NCBI GenBank assembly: GCA_017462385.1
Contig: JAFTRE010000029.1
Coordinates: forward strand, 1 to 64,000
Reading direction: 5' to 3'
Source: Clostridia bacterium
Lineage (GTDB): Bacteria; Bacillota; Clostridia; Oscillospirales; CAG-272
Length of the DNA stretch: 64,000 nt
Below, one piece after another: positions 16,592 through 25,564 of the stretch (the first letter of the stretch is position 1; each line of letters begins with the position of its first letter). Made by a program: the position numbers and the translations under genes. The notes beneath the pieces were generated by a model, which was given only the letters and a program-made list of their open reading frames with translations, was not told where the DNA came from and searched no databases.

Positions 16592-17734
16592 ATGAAGAAA
16601 ATTATTGCGGCGGCGCTTGCCTGCCTGATGACAGCGGTGTGCCTTGCCTCCTGCCAGCTCTCCGAGATACTCGGAAGTGAAAAGGATACGACAACATCCG
16701 CGGATACTACTACCGCCGAGCCCGCTGACACAACCGAAGTGCCTACTTACGAACCCATGGATTTTTCCGAGACGGATCCTACACCCTATGTAACACTCGG
16801 CAACTACCGCGGCGTTGAGGTCACGATGACGGTCACCAAGCTGACCGATGAAGCCTACGCTTCCGAGGTCTCATCCTTGCTTACAAGCAACAGCTATTAT
16901 GAGCAGATAACCGACCGCGCGACGGCCGAGGGCGATACTGTCAATGTTGATTTCAAGGGCTTTATGGACGGAGAACAGTTCCAGGGCGGAACGGCGGCGG
17001 ATCAAGAGGTGCCGCTGACGGAAAACAGCGGATATATCGAGGGCTTTGCCGAGGGACTTGTCGGCGTTATGCCCGGCGAGACGGTAACGCTTGAACTCAC
17101 ATTTCCCGAATCTTATTATGATGATATCGCGGGCAAGCCGGTTACATTTGAGATAACCGTCAACTTTATCAACGGCGAGTATGTCACACCCGAGATGACC
17201 GACGAGTTTGTTGAAAAATACACCGAGGGCGAATATAAGACCGTCGCCGAATTTGATGAATATTATCGCGGCGTGCTTCAGGCGCAGTATGAAGAGGAAG
17301 CCAAGAGTGCCGCCATCACCGATATGTGGCAGGGAATACTCGAGGACTGCGAGGTGTCGGAATATCCCGAACAGCACGTTAATTATTATTATCAGCTGCT
17401 CATGTCGCAGTGCGAGAGCTATGCGGCGAATTATTCCATGACGGTCGATCAGATAATGAGTCTTATGGGCTGGACAGAGGAGAGTCTTATGGAGCGCGCC
17501 CGCGAATATACCAAGGAGGACATGGTGTTCTATACCATAGTCCGTGCCGAGGGATTTGAAGTCAGCGACGAGGAATATAAAGAGGGAATAGCTCGTTATG
17601 CCGAGAGTGCCGGAGCCGATTCCGCAACGCTTGAAGCTTACTACGGCAAGGATTATCTTGAAGAAAATCTGCTGTGGGACAAGATGCTGTATGCGCTGTA
17701 CGGCTGGGCAAATGTCACAAGAGTTGAAGCATGA
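16592..17734 (+). CDS. Trigger factor-like peptidyl-prolyl isomerase lipoprotein
   Basis: The 380-residue protein has a lipoprotein signal peptide with lipobox near LASC (Cys about 21) and a Thr/Ala-rich linker. An FKBP-type isomerase domain follows (GDTVNVDFKGFMDGEQFQGG, then GFAEGLVGVMPGE and ITVNF), then a helical region like the trigger factor C-terminal chaperone arms (MTDEFVEKY onward). It lacks the trigger factor ribosome-binding tail, as expected for a protein outside the cell. It may act as a fold helper for exported proteins, comparable to PrsA in role but not in family. ATG 16592 after AAAGGA is chosen over a TTG at 16574. Confidence 0.85.
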   Translation: MKKIIAAALACLMTAVCLASCQLSEILGSEKDTTTSADTTTAEPADTTEVPTYEPMDFSETDPTPYVTLGNYRGVEVTMTVTKLTDEAYASEVSSLLTSNSYYEQITDRATAEGDTVNVDFKGFMDGEQFQGGTAADQEVPLTENSGYIEGFAEGLVGVMPGETVTLELTFPESYYDDIAGKPVTFEITVNFINGEYVTPEMTDEFVEKYTEGEYKTVAEFDEYYRGVLQAQYEEEAKSAAITDMWQGILEDCEVSEYPEQHVNYYYQLLMSQCESYAANYSMTVDQIMSLMGWTEESLMERAREYTKEDMVFYTIVRAEGFEVSDEEYKEGIARYAESAGADSATLEAYYGKDYLEENLLWDKMLYALYGWANVTRVEA

Positions 17735-17744
17735 CCAAATAATG

Positions 17745-17774
17745 GAGGACTGCCGCGCGCGGTCCTCTTTTTTT
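17745..17774 (+). terminator. Terminator after the PPIase lipoprotein gene
   Basis: GAGGAC pairs with GTCCTC around a GC-rich inner part, followed by seven T residues, 10 nt after the stop. Confidence 0.85.
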
Positions 17775-17808
17775 GACAAGAAATTTGTGCCAATATGCGC
17801 TTGCGCGG

Positions 17809-17837
17809 TTGACAATTGACGATAAGTGTGATATTAT
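17809..17837 (+). promoter_or_regulatory. Promoter of the Dabb-C69-RluA-membrane protein operon
   Basis: TTGACA (17809-17814), 17 bp, TATTAT (17832-17837). Confidence 0.8.
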
Positions 17838-17877
17838 TATTGTGAATAATTATTGTCAAATAAGGAGTATTTTTTAT

Positions 17878-18180
17878 ATGATAAGACACATTGTTATGTG
17901 GCGCTTTGAAGAGAGTGCCGAGGGCAAGACCCGTCAGCAAAATATGGAGTATGTGCGCGACAGATTGCTTGCGCTTCGTCCCATCATTCCCGAGATAAAG
18001 AGAATGGAGATAGGCTTTGACCTGCTACATTCGGACATGTCCTATGATATGCTTCTGCTTACCGAGTTTGACTCTATGGAGGCGCTCGAGCATTATAAAA
18101 ATCATCCCGACCATGTTGCGGTCTCGCAGTATGTAGCCAAGGTGCGTACCTCTCGCGTTGTTTGCGACTGCGAAATCTGA
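17878..18180 (+). CDS. Dabb family stress-responsive A/B barrel protein
   Basis: The 100-residue protein begins MIRHIVMWRFEE, the typical first strand of the dimeric alpha/beta barrel (Dabb) family, and ends with the usual strand after DHVAVSQYVAKVRTSRVVCD. Family members are small homodimers, a few of them cyclases or heme-related enzymes, most without known role. ATG 17878 has AAGGAG further upstream (about 11 nt). It opens a four-gene operon with a peptidase, a pseudouridine synthase and a membrane protein, which does not explain its role. Confidence 0.85.
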   Translation: MIRHIVMWRFEESAEGKTRQQNMEYVRDRLLALRPIIPEIKRMEIGFDLLHSDMSYDMLLLTEFDSMEALEHYKNHPDHVAVSQYVAKVRTSRVVCDCEI

Positions 18181-18221
18181 AGAAAATTCCATGACCGATA
18201 ACGAAAGAAGGATGAACGAAA

Positions 18222-19541
18222 ATGTGTGATTCTATGGTAGTTGACAGCAAATGCTGTACATCGGGTAAAACTGTTTTTGCAAAGGCAAGTGACCGCGCGG
18301 TAAACGAACCGCAGCCTATAATTTTTGTACCTGCAGCAGACCATGCTCCGGGTGAGCGTGTCAAGTGTACCTATATTGAGGTTGATCAGGTCGCGCACAC
18401 AAACGCAATGATACTGTCCAAGCCCTCGTGGATCTGGGGCGCAGAGATCGGCGTAAATGAGCACGGCGTGTGCATAGGAAATGAGACTATATTCTCCAAG
18501 GATCTGATCCCCGGTGAGGAAGAGGACGCGCTTCTCGGCATGGACATCGTGCGCCTTGTGCTGGAGAGAGCATCGAGCGCCCGCGAGGCAGTTGACGTTA
18601 TGGCGGATATTATGGAGCGTTACGGTCAGGGCGGCAACGCCGGCTTTGACACCTCGTTCCACTATGATAATGCATATCTTATCGCCGACGAGAAAGAGGC
18701 GTGGCATTTTGAAACTGCCGGTAAGCATCTTTGGGCGGCAAAAAAGGTAGACGGCGCATATACTATTTCCAACTACCTCAGCATCAACTATCCCGACCTG
18801 ATGCACAAGGATCTGATATCCAATGCAGTTGAAAGAGGCTACGATGTCGAGCAGCCCTTTGATTTTTCTCATGCTTATGCCGATTGGGAAAGCCGCACCA
18901 ACCGAAGCGGAATGCAGCGCAGATGCTGCAGCTACCAGATGGTCAACAAATGGAGCGGTAATTTCGACGAATATAAAATGATGAAGGTTTTGCGTACCCA
19001 TTACGCTAATGATGAATGGGTAGGCGGCGGCTGTTGTGTATGCATGCACTCCAACCCGCCCGCGCTCAGCCAGACCTGCTCGGCTATTGTCGCGGTGTGC
19101 CAAGGAAAGGACACACTTATGTGGACTACCGGTATGGGTATTACCTGTGTCGCACCTTTCCAGCCCTGTTGGTTTGACGCGTACAGCAAGAAGCAGGTGT
19201 TCCCCTATGAAAACATGGAGGACGGAATCAAGGAGTGGATACGTCGCGAGGGCATAAACCGCGCGATACTTGCTGGCAAGATATGTCCCGACGAGTATAA
19301 AAAGGAGCTGTACGCCATGGAGGCGGACTGGCACGCTCGTGTAGATTCCGTTTCTCCCGACCGCGAGAGCAGACAAGCGCTTTGCGATGCCATTGCGGAT
19401 GAGGCAGATGCATTCATCAGTAAATGGTTGGCCAAAGCCGCCGAGGCAGGCGAAACACAGCACCGTGGTCCCGAGGAATTTGTCGAGTATTGGACGACCA
19501 AAAACGAGGCGCTCGGTAAGGATCACAGAATTGCAAAGTGA
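18222..19541 (+). CDS. C69 family dipeptidase (secernin-like)
   Basis: The 439-residue protein belongs to the C69 N-terminal nucleophile hydrolases. The start MCDS places the nucleophilic Cys at residue 2, exposed once Met is removed, and family motifs GKTVFAKASDRA, GAEIGVNEHGVCIGNE and DEKEAWHFETAGKHLWAAKKV follow. Enzymes of this family cleave dipeptides. The form starting directly with Cys and without signal peptide resembles secernin and cytoplasmic dipeptidases. The 3' end overlaps the start of the RluA-type gene by 4 nt. Confidence 0.9.
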   Translation: MCDSMVVDSKCCTSGKTVFAKASDRAVNEPQPIIFVPAADHAPGERVKCTYIEVDQVAHTNAMILSKPSWIWGAEIGVNEHGVCIGNETIFSKDLIPGEEEDALLGMDIVRLVLERASSAREAVDVMADIMERYGQGGNAGFDTSFHYDNAYLIADEKEAWHFETAGKHLWAAKKVDGAYTISNYLSINYPDLMHKDLISNAVERGYDVEQPFDFSHAYADWESRTNRSGMQRRCCSYQMVNKWSGNFDEYKMMKVLRTHYANDEWVGGGCCVCMHSNPPALSQTCSAIVAVCQGKDTLMWTTGMGITCVAPFQPCWFDAYSKKQVFPYENMEDGIKEWIRREGINRAILAGKICPDEYKKELYAMEADWHARVDSVSPDRESRQALCDAIADEADAFISKWLAKAAEAGETQHRGPEEFVEYWTTKNEALGKDHRIAK

Positions 19542-20224
19542 GCGAGCAGATAGAGATACTTTTCGAGGATGACGCGCTGATAGTCTGTGTCAAGCCCGCA
19601 GGGCTTGTGTCCGAGGTGGGCGGAGGTGAGACGCGCTCGTTGCCCGATGCGCTGACATCACAGCTTGCCCGAGAGGGCAGGGCCGTGACGCTGTATCCCG
19701 TTCACAGGCTTGACCGTGAGGTCGGCGGCGTTATGGTGTATGCCAAAACGTCGGCGTGTGCCGCGCATCTGTCTCGCGGAGTGAGCGAGGGGACGTTCGA
19801 TAAGCGCTATATGGCGGTGCTTTGCGGAGTTCCCGAGACAGGACAGGGACTTTTGCGAGATCTGCTTTATCACGACAGGCAAAAGAACAAAACATATGTC
19901 GTTAAAAGAGAGCGGCGCGGCGTGCGCGAGGCGGTTCTGGAATACAGAGTGCTTGGCGCACGCGGCGGGCTGTCACTTGCGGATATCAAGCTGCATACGG
20001 GAAGAACGCACCAGATAAGGGCGCAGTTTGCGTCAAGAAAGCTGCCGTTGCATGGCGACACGAGATACGGCGGTGTGCGCGGCGAGCGCATGGCGCTGTG
20101 GGCGTACCGCCTTTGCTTTGAACATCCGTCAGGGAAACGCGCGGAATTTTTGAAATTACCTCCGACGGCGGCGCCGTTTGATATATTTAAAGCGGAAATA
20201 GATATATTTAGGAATGGAATTTAA
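19538..20224 (+). CDS. RluA-family pseudouridine synthase without S4 domain
   Basis: The 228-residue enzyme converts a uridine in rRNA or tRNA to pseudouridine. The catalytic motif is HRLDREVGGVMVYAKT with Asp near 54, followed by FDKRYMAVLCG and the LHTGRTHQIRAQFASR motif. The S4 RNA-binding domain found at the N-terminus of RluC/RluD is missing, so it is closer to the short RluA/TruC types. Start is GTG at 19538, overlapping the C69 stop. The target base cannot be told. Confidence 0.88.
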   Translation: MSEQIEILFEDDALIVCVKPAGLVSEVGGGETRSLPDALTSQLAREGRAVTLYPVHRLDREVGGVMVYAKTSACAAHLSRGVSEGTFDKRYMAVLCGVPETGQGLLRDLLYHDRQKNKTYVVKRERRGVREAVLEYRVLGARGGLSLADIKLHTGRTHQIRAQFASRKLPLHGDTRYGGVRGERMALWAYRLCFEHPSGKRAEFLKLPPTAAPFDIFKAEIDIFRNGI

Positions 20225-20229
20225 CATCG

Positions 20230-21702
20230 ATGAAAAACAAAAATAACCGTTCAACGAAAGAATATTTGGGGTCTGCCATTCGCGCGGGCGGTGACAGATT
20301 GCTACACAATCCCTCAAAAGGGGAGCAGGCACTGTTTATTTGCACCGTTGTGCTGTCGTTTGCGGCGCTCATACTGTCGGCGGTGACGGCGATAATGTCA
20401 AAGGACGCCATGACTATCGTGCGAGCCTTTACCGAAAACATCGTCATGTTCGCTTTGGTGGTCGCGCTTACGGTCAGCGACAGAGTGCTGGTGTTCAGAG
20501 GACGTTCGCTGATACTTCTTGTTTACGCACTTATCGCACTTGTTCGTGACGGCTTCGGATTTGTGGGAGCTTCGGGTATTATGGTGGTGCTGACTGTGCT
20601 TGGTGTGCTGTCGGGACTTGCGCTTTACGGAACGCTTATTGTCGACCAGTTCAACGGCTCGGACAGCCCCGTAAAATATTGGCTTGTATACGGCGGTGCG
20701 CTGTATAAGCTGATATATCTGCTGGTGAGTGTTATAGTGAACGGTAACCGCGCGGCGGCTGTCGGAGTGGTGGATGTGCTGTCTATAGTCGCATCGGGGC
20801 TTGCGTCGGCGGCGGTAATACTGATGCTGGTGTATCAGTTTGACGGATTCAGCTTTATAAAATACTTTTTCTATGAAATAACAAGTGATGTTGACGACGA
20901 GGACGAGGCGGTAGCCGAGAGGGCGGAGCAGATAATTGATGAGCGGCCCGGAGACACGGCAGAGCCCGAATATGTCCCGTATGTCGAGCAGCAGGAAACG
21001 GAGCCGGTCACGGCGGACAAAGAACAGCTCGAAGAGCAAGAGACTGTTGAGTCGGAGCCGGCGAGTGACGAGGTGCTGGACGATTTCGGCTATGTTCCTT
21101 ATGATGACGGCACCGAGACCGACGCACTGGACAGCAGTGTTAAGCCGCTGACGTCTGCTTCGGACAAGAATGATCAGGCCGAGACCGAGGCGTATGAGGC
21201 ATACGAGAAAACGCTTATCGATGAGGATGTGCTAATCGATGAAAGCGTCGCAGAGCCTGCTGAGGATTCAAATGTTGAGGCTATAGAGGATATTGATGTT
21301 GAGTCGGGCGAGATGGTTGTGGCTGAGGCACAGCCGAGTGCACAGCAGCTTTATGAATCGCTGACGCCGGTTGAGCGTAAGTATGTTAAGTTTGCAATGC
21401 AGTATCATAAGCCTGCGGACACCTTGCAGGTCGAGGGACTTGCGGGCGACTTGTTCGACGTTTGGGTCGACGGCGATATAATCTGTTTCCAGAACGATCT
21501 GGATCAGGCGTCCGAGGGGCGCGGCGTGCGCACTGCGGCGATACCTTTTGATGACGTTCAAAGTATCGGTATCGCGAGCTACGGAGAGGGTGGCGAGTGC
21601 ATAGTGCTTGCCTATTCCCGCGGCGACGAGACCATCGAGATCGGATTTACCAAAGACTCATTCAAGAATTTTAAGCGCGTCATGATGGCGTGCGCGGAAT
21701 AA
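20230..21702 (+). CDS. Six-helix membrane protein with acidic linker, unknown function
   Basis: I do not recognise this 490-residue protein. Residues about 30-215 hold six likely transmembrane helices. Residues about 220-370 form a long, low-complexity, strongly acidic stretch (many Glu, Asp, Pro) of cytoplasmic type. The last 110 residues look like a compact folded domain (VERKYVKFAMQYHKPADTL... to FKNFKRVMMACAE) with alternating strands. It could be a scaffold that ties a cytoplasmic domain to the membrane by a flexible linker. It is the last gene of the Dabb-C69-RluA operon (5-nt gap) and ends at a bidirectional terminator. Confidence 0.75.
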   Translation: MKNKNNRSTKEYLGSAIRAGGDRLLHNPSKGEQALFICTVVLSFAALILSAVTAIMSKDAMTIVRAFTENIVMFALVVALTVSDRVLVFRGRSLILLVYALIALVRDGFGFVGASGIMVVLTVLGVLSGLALYGTLIVDQFNGSDSPVKYWLVYGGALYKLIYLLVSVIVNGNRAAAVGVVDVLSIVASGLASAAVILMLVYQFDGFSFIKYFFYEITSDVDDEDEAVAERAEQIIDERPGDTAEPEYVPYVEQQETEPVTADKEQLEEQETVESEPASDEVLDDFGYVPYDDGTETDALDSSVKPLTSASDKNDQAETEAYEAYEKTLIDEDVLIDESVAEPAEDSNVEAIEDIDVESGEMVVAEAQPSAQQLYESLTPVERKYVKFAMQYHKPADTLQVEGLAGDLFDVWVDGDIICFQNDLDQASEGRGVRTAAIPFDDVQSIGIASYGEGGECIVLAYSRGDETIEIGFTKDSFKNFKRVMMACAE

Positions 21703-21736
21703 AAAACGCGGGGCAGAGCCCCGCGTTTTTTATTCC
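21696..21736. terminator. Bidirectional terminator
   Basis: A perfect 19-bp stem (GGAATAAAAAACGCGGGGC with its complement) and 3-nt loop lies between converging genes and contains both stop regions, with A- and T-tracts at either side. Confidence 0.9.
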
Positions 21737-23643
21737 AATTGCTCATATATCTCAAGTAACCGCTCCTCGATCTCGCTCTTTCGGGCGTCCAGCTCGGCGA
21801 CCTTTTTATAGTCGGTCGCGGCGTCGCCGTAAAGCTCAGCGTCGACTCTCTCAAGCTCGGCTTCAAGCTTTTCCGCTTCTTTGCGCAACCGCTCAAGGCG
21901 GTTGGCTTCGCGGCGAGCATCGGCAACTTGTTTTTTATTCCGTAAATATTGCTCCTTGTTGGGGCTTATTTTTTGTTCTGTGACCTCTGGTGCGGCGCTT
22001 TCGCGCGACTCGCGCAGGCGGCACAGCTCGCTATATCCTTCTCCAATATGGTCGACGCGCATATCTGTCAGAGAGCCGTCGGCAAGGTCAAAAATACGTG
22101 TGGCGAGACGGTTGATAAAATAACGGTCGTGCGAGATGATGAGCACAGTGCCGTCAAAGCCCTCGAGTGCCGTCTCGAGCGCCTCTCGGGAGGGAATGTC
22201 AAGATGGTTTGTAGGCTCGTCGAGAATGAGCAGATTCATGTGCGACAGTATCAGCTTGGCAAGCGTCAACCGTGCACGTTCGCCTCCGCTGAGCACGGAC
22301 ACTTGTTTGAATACCGTCTCACCTGTGAAGCGGAACAGCGCCAGCGTGTTGCGAATGTCCACCTCGGGCAGACGGGGATAGGCGTTCCACAGCTCGTCAA
22401 GCACTGTGTTCTCGGGTGATAAATTTTGGTTTTCCTGATCGTAATAGCCTATCTCGACATTGTAGCCCGCCTCGATGCGCCCCGCGAGCGGCTCTATCAT
22501 GCCGACGATCATTTTGATGAGCGTGGATTTTCCGCAGCCGTTGGGACCTGTGACGAATACTCGCTCATCCTTTTTTATCAGAAAATTTACATCCGAAAAC
22601 AGCACTTTCTCGCCGTAACCGCCCGAGAGTGACTCGGCTGTCAATACCTCATTGCCGCTTGAAAACGCTTTTGTGAAGCGCATTTGTATTGGCTTGGGCG
22701 CTTCCTTGGGGCGCTCCAGCTTTTCCATTTTGTCAAGCAGCTTGAGACGGCTTTCCGCCGCGATTATGTTGCGCTCGCGGTTCCATGCGCGCTGTTGGGC
22801 GATGTAAGCCTCCTGCCGCGCGATCTCCTTTTGCTGCTCCTGATAGTGCTTTTCGGCGACCCGACGGTCAAATTCGCGTTGCTCCGCCGAGCGGGTATAA
22901 TTTCCGTTGTACAGCTTGGCGCGGCAATGCTCGATTATGAGCGTTTTGTTGGTTACGCGGTCAAGAAAATAACGGTCATGGGAGATGATCAGCACGCATT
23001 TGCGATAATTTATGAGAAAGCTTTCAAGCCAGGTCAGCGTTTCGATGTCAAGGTGGTTGGTCGGCTCGTCGAGCAGGAGTATATCGGGCTCGCGCGAGAG
23101 CTGACGGCAGAGAGCTAAGCGGGTACGCTGGCCGCCGCTGAGCGTTGACAGCGGCTGACGTGAGACGGCGGCATCAAAGCCCATTTTTTCGAGAATGGAG
23201 GCGCACCGACCGCGAAACTCAAGTCCGCCGTCACGAATGAAGCGGTCGTTGAGCGCGCTGTATTCGCGGCTGAGCGATTCAAGCCGCTCGGCGGACGTCT
23301 CCGCCGCCATTTTGGCTTCAAGCTCACCGAGGCGTTTTTCGGCGGCGATAAGCTCGCCGAACGCGGCGTACATGACCTCGAGCGCGCATTCGCCGTCGTC
23401 GTCCGAGACCGACATGGCGCCGTCCTGCCGCAGTATGCCGACGGTCTTGTCCTTTGAGATGAATATTTCACCCGATGTAGGCTCGTACTCGCCCAGTATC
23501 ATCTTGAACAGCGAGGATTTTCCGCAGCCGTTGACACCGATGATGCCGAGCTTGTCCGTCTCGTCAAGGGAAAACGAAACGCGCTCGAGTATGGAGGTCA
23601 CACCGAACGAAAGAGATATATCATTAACCGATAATACAGTCAT
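21730..23643 (-). CDS. ABC-F family ATPase
   Basis: The 637-residue protein has two ABC ATPase domains in one chain and no membrane segments, the hallmark of ABC-F translation factors that act at the ribosomal E site. Visible are Walker A GVNGCGKSS (about 37) and GPNGCGKST (about 355), signatures LSGGQRTRLA and LSGGERARLT, Walker B LLLDEPTNHLD and LILDEPTNHLD, a charged linker between domains, and a C-terminal coiled coil (Uup-type). Resistance-type ABC-F proteins cannot be excluded, but the layout fits the housekeeping YdiF/Uup groups. ATG 23643 with AGAAAGG upstream is chosen over TTG 23649. Confidence 0.9.
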   Translation of the reverse strand: MTVLSVNDISLSFGVTSILERVSFSLDETDKLGIIGVNGCGKSSLFKMILGEYEPTSGEIFISKDKTVGILRQDGAMSVSDDDGECALEVMYAAFGELIAAEKRLGELEAKMAAETSAERLESLSREYSALNDRFIRDGGLEFRGRCASILEKMGFDAAVSRQPLSTLSGGQRTRLALCRQLSREPDILLLDEPTNHLDIETLTWLESFLINYRKCVLIISHDRYFLDRVTNKTLIIEHCRAKLYNGNYTRSAEQREFDRRVAEKHYQEQQKEIARQEAYIAQQRAWNRERNIIAAESRLKLLDKMEKLERPKEAPKPIQMRFTKAFSSGNEVLTAESLSGGYGEKVLFSDVNFLIKKDERVFVTGPNGCGKSTLIKMIVGMIEPLAGRIEAGYNVEIGYYDQENQNLSPENTVLDELWNAYPRLPEVDIRNTLALFRFTGETVFKQVSVLSGGERARLTLAKLILSHMNLLILDEPTNHLDIPSREALETALEGFDGTVLIISHDRYFINRLATRIFDLADGSLTDMRVDHIGEGYSELCRLRESRESAAPEVTEQKISPNKEQYLRNKKQVADARREANRLERLRKEAEKLEAELERVDAELYGDAATDYKKVAELDARKSEIEERLLEIYEQLE

Positions 23644-23772
23644 AATCAAATGCCTTTCTTTTATGGCGCAGGGGAATTGTGTATTTTTTGCGTCAAAACT
23701 CTCGCTTGTGGGAGATTTTCGGGACAGAGAATTGTGCCGACATACAAAATTTTCACAATGTCACACGAACGG

Positions 23773-23801
23773 TTGACATGCAATAAATTAAATGGTATAA
23801 T
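23773..23801 (+). promoter_or_regulatory. Promoter of the small sigma-like gene
   Basis: TTGACA (23773-23778), 17 bp, TATAAT (23796-23801), perfect consensus. The leader to the start at 23922 is about 115 nt. Confidence 0.9.
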
Positions 23802-23814
23802 TTGTTTGCAATCA

Positions 23815-23826
23815 GAACAAATGTTC
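23815..23826 (+). promoter_or_regulatory. SOS-box-like site (LexA type)
   Basis: GAACAAATGTTC matches the Gram-positive LexA operator core GAACRNRYGTTC, only the outer 5' C differing from the full box. It lies 13 bp after the -10 box, over the expected transcription start, where a repressor would block initiation. Confidence 0.6.
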
Positions 23827-23921
23827 GGGGTTGGCGCGTCTATGCATAAAAACACATATTAATTATATCTGATATATAAAGATTTGTCAATAGTTCAAAC
23901 GGTTTTGAAGGGAGGGATAGC

Positions 23922-24326
23922 ATGGCTTTGACAGACGACAGAGAGCAGCTCATACGCGATACAACGGATTTTTTGCGTCAGTATCGCTACGGCTTCAAGC
24001 TACTTGCGGCGAACAAATACGAGCGCGATTATTTTGCCGCCGACCTGCCCGAGGACGGCTTGTATTGCACCGACGACGAGGCATACGTAAAGGCAAAAAT
24101 GTTTGAAGTAAAGCGCTTTGTGACCTCGCTCCCGCCCGACGACAGAAAGCTGTTTTTGTACTATCACTACATACACGGCGAGACGGTGGAGAAATGCGGC
24201 GAGCTGCTCAATATATCCCGCCGCTCCGCTTTCAGGCTCAAACGCCGCGCACTTGAATATGCCGCCCTAAAATACAAAAGATATTTGTCGGATACGGAGA
24301 TAAATGGCGTGCTTTGCCGCGAATAA
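23922..24326 (+). CDS. Small sigma-70 region 4-like HTH protein
   Basis: The 134-residue protein ends in a helix-turn-helix like sigma factor region 4 or the phage ArpU/RinA regulators: FVTSLPPDDRKLFLYYHYIHGETVEKCGELLNISRRSAFRLKRRALEYAA. No region 2 is present, so it is not a complete sigma factor. The N-terminal half holds a run of charged residues. It is preceded by GGGAGGG, a consensus promoter and an SOS-box-like site. Genes of this shape regulate late or stress genes in phages and plasmids, but no phage genes are nearby. Confidence 0.7.
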   Translation: MALTDDREQLIRDTTDFLRQYRYGFKLLAANKYERDYFAADLPEDGLYCTDDEAYVKAKMFEVKRFVTSLPPDDRKLFLYYHYIHGETVEKCGELLNISRRSAFRLKRRALEYAALKYKRYLSDTEINGVLCRE

Positions 24327-24385
24327 CGTCCGCTGCGGGGGAAATATTATTAATGCAACTATAATTAATGAAAGGGCGTTTTTGT

Positions 24386-24631
24386 ATGAGAACAAGTGCG
24401 CTGTGGACAATAGGCGCGTTTGCCGCCGGCGTTGCGGCTGCGGGAGCGATAGGTGCTATGGGAATGCGTGCCGCCATGATTATGAGCGAGCGGCATGGCA
24501 TAGCCCACCGTCATTACCGGCACAAGAGATACGGTCACGTATCTCCCGTGGATGACATGGACAAAATGAGTTCGGATGTGCACGGCATGGTGGCTGAGGT
24601 CGTCAGCCATGAGTGCGGACATCTCGGCTGA
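24386..24631 (+). CDS. Small single-helix membrane protein, unknown
   Basis: The 81-residue protein has one N-terminal transmembrane helix rich in Ala and Gly (ALWTIGAFAAGVAAAGAIGAMG) and a short His/Met-rich cytoplasmic or surface tail (ERHGIAHRHYRHKRYGH, then HECGHLG at the end). Start 24386 has AAAGGG upstream at 10 nt. The size and helix resemble YtxH-like small proteins, but the His-rich tail could instead suggest metal binding. It follows the sigma-like gene by 59 nt and is closed by a terminator, so the two may share the SOS-like promoter. Confidence 0.65.
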   Translation: MRTSALWTIGAFAAGVAAAGAIGAMGMRAAMIMSERHGIAHRHYRHKRYGHVSPVDDMDKMSSDVHGMVAEVVSHECGHLG

Positions 24632-24639
24632 TAAAGCTG

Positions 24640-24669
24640 CCCGTCGACAGGTGAAAACGTGTCGACGGG
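24640..24669 (+). terminator. Terminator-like hairpin
   Basis: CCCGTCGACA pairs perfectly with TGTCGACGGG around a 10-nt loop, 8 nt after the stop of the small membrane protein gene. The T run is short (GTTTAC). Confidence 0.65.
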
Positions 24670-24757
24670 TGTTTACAATATTGTCACAGAAAAGCCATAT
24701 CAAGGTCAAAAGAGGGGTATATAATTAACATGGATCTTTATGCAGAGGTGTGGCTTT

Positions 24758-25561
24758 ATGGGAAAATTTGATGGAATACTTATATGCTCAGATTTTGACG
24801 GTACATTTGCGCACAAGGCGAAAATATCCGAGCAAAATCTGAATGCGGTAAAATATTTTCAGTCCGAGGGCGGTATGTTTGTGCCGGCGTCCGGGCGTCC
24901 GTGGCATTTCTTTGAGCAGTTCGCCCCCGATTTTGTTCCGAGCAGATATATTATTGGGCTGAACGGTGCCGAAATATACGACACGGAGGCGGGGTGCGCG
25001 GTATATCGTCATGCGTTGGACAAGCCGCATGCGCTTGCTCTTGCGCACGATATGCTTCAAAAATATCCCGAGCTGTCATGCGTTTATATACACACTGTTG
25101 ACGGCGGAGACCATCATTCGCTTGATGGCTGGCAGAGCGCTGAGCTTATTGAGGGCGATATTTTCAAGATGGTTTTTGTAGTGATAACGGAGGCGAGCGA
25201 CAGAGTCATCTCAGAGCTTGAAGACTTTGTTCCCGAGCGCTATACTGTCGAGCGAAGCTGGATAAACGGTATTGAGCTGATGGATAAGGACAATGTCAAG
25301 GGCGCGTCTGTCAGACGCTTGCGCGAGATGCTCGGCGGGCGGGCGCGGCGTGTTATTTGCGTCGGAGACTACGAAAATGATATCTCCATGCTGCGCGAGG
25401 CGGATATAGGCTACGCTGTCAACGGCGCGCCACCTGTTGTGCGTGCGGCGGCAGACAGAATGACGGTGCGCGTGACCGAGGGCGCTGTCGCTCATGTCAT
25501 CGAGGATATCGAAAACGAACTGCGCACCGCGCCCGGCTCTTTCTGGCGCGAGGTAATATAA
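24758..25561 (+). CDS. HAD superfamily hydrolase, Cof type
   Basis: The 267-residue protein is a HAD phosphatase of the Cof/IIB group, acting on sugar phosphates or phosphorylated cofactors in the cytoplasm. Motif I is ICSDFDGTFA with the nucleophilic Asp near 11, motif II VPASGRPWHF, the cap domain lies between about 80 and 185, motif III is the Lys in MDKDNVKG, and motif IV is GDYENDISMLREA. ATG 24758 has GAGGTG upstream. An in-frame ATG at 24740 is less likely. It is alone between terminators. Confidence 0.88.
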   Translation: MGKFDGILICSDFDGTFAHKAKISEQNLNAVKYFQSEGGMFVPASGRPWHFFEQFAPDFVPSRYIIGLNGAEIYDTEAGCAVYRHALDKPHALALAHDMLQKYPELSCVYIHTVDGGDHHSLDGWQSAELIEGDIFKMVFVVITEASDRVISELEDFVPERYTVERSWINGIELMDKDNVKGASVRRLREMLGGRARRVICVGDYENDISMLREADIGYAVNGAPPVVRAAADRMTVRVTEGAVAHVIEDIENELRTAPGSFWREVI

Positions 25562-25564
25562 AAA

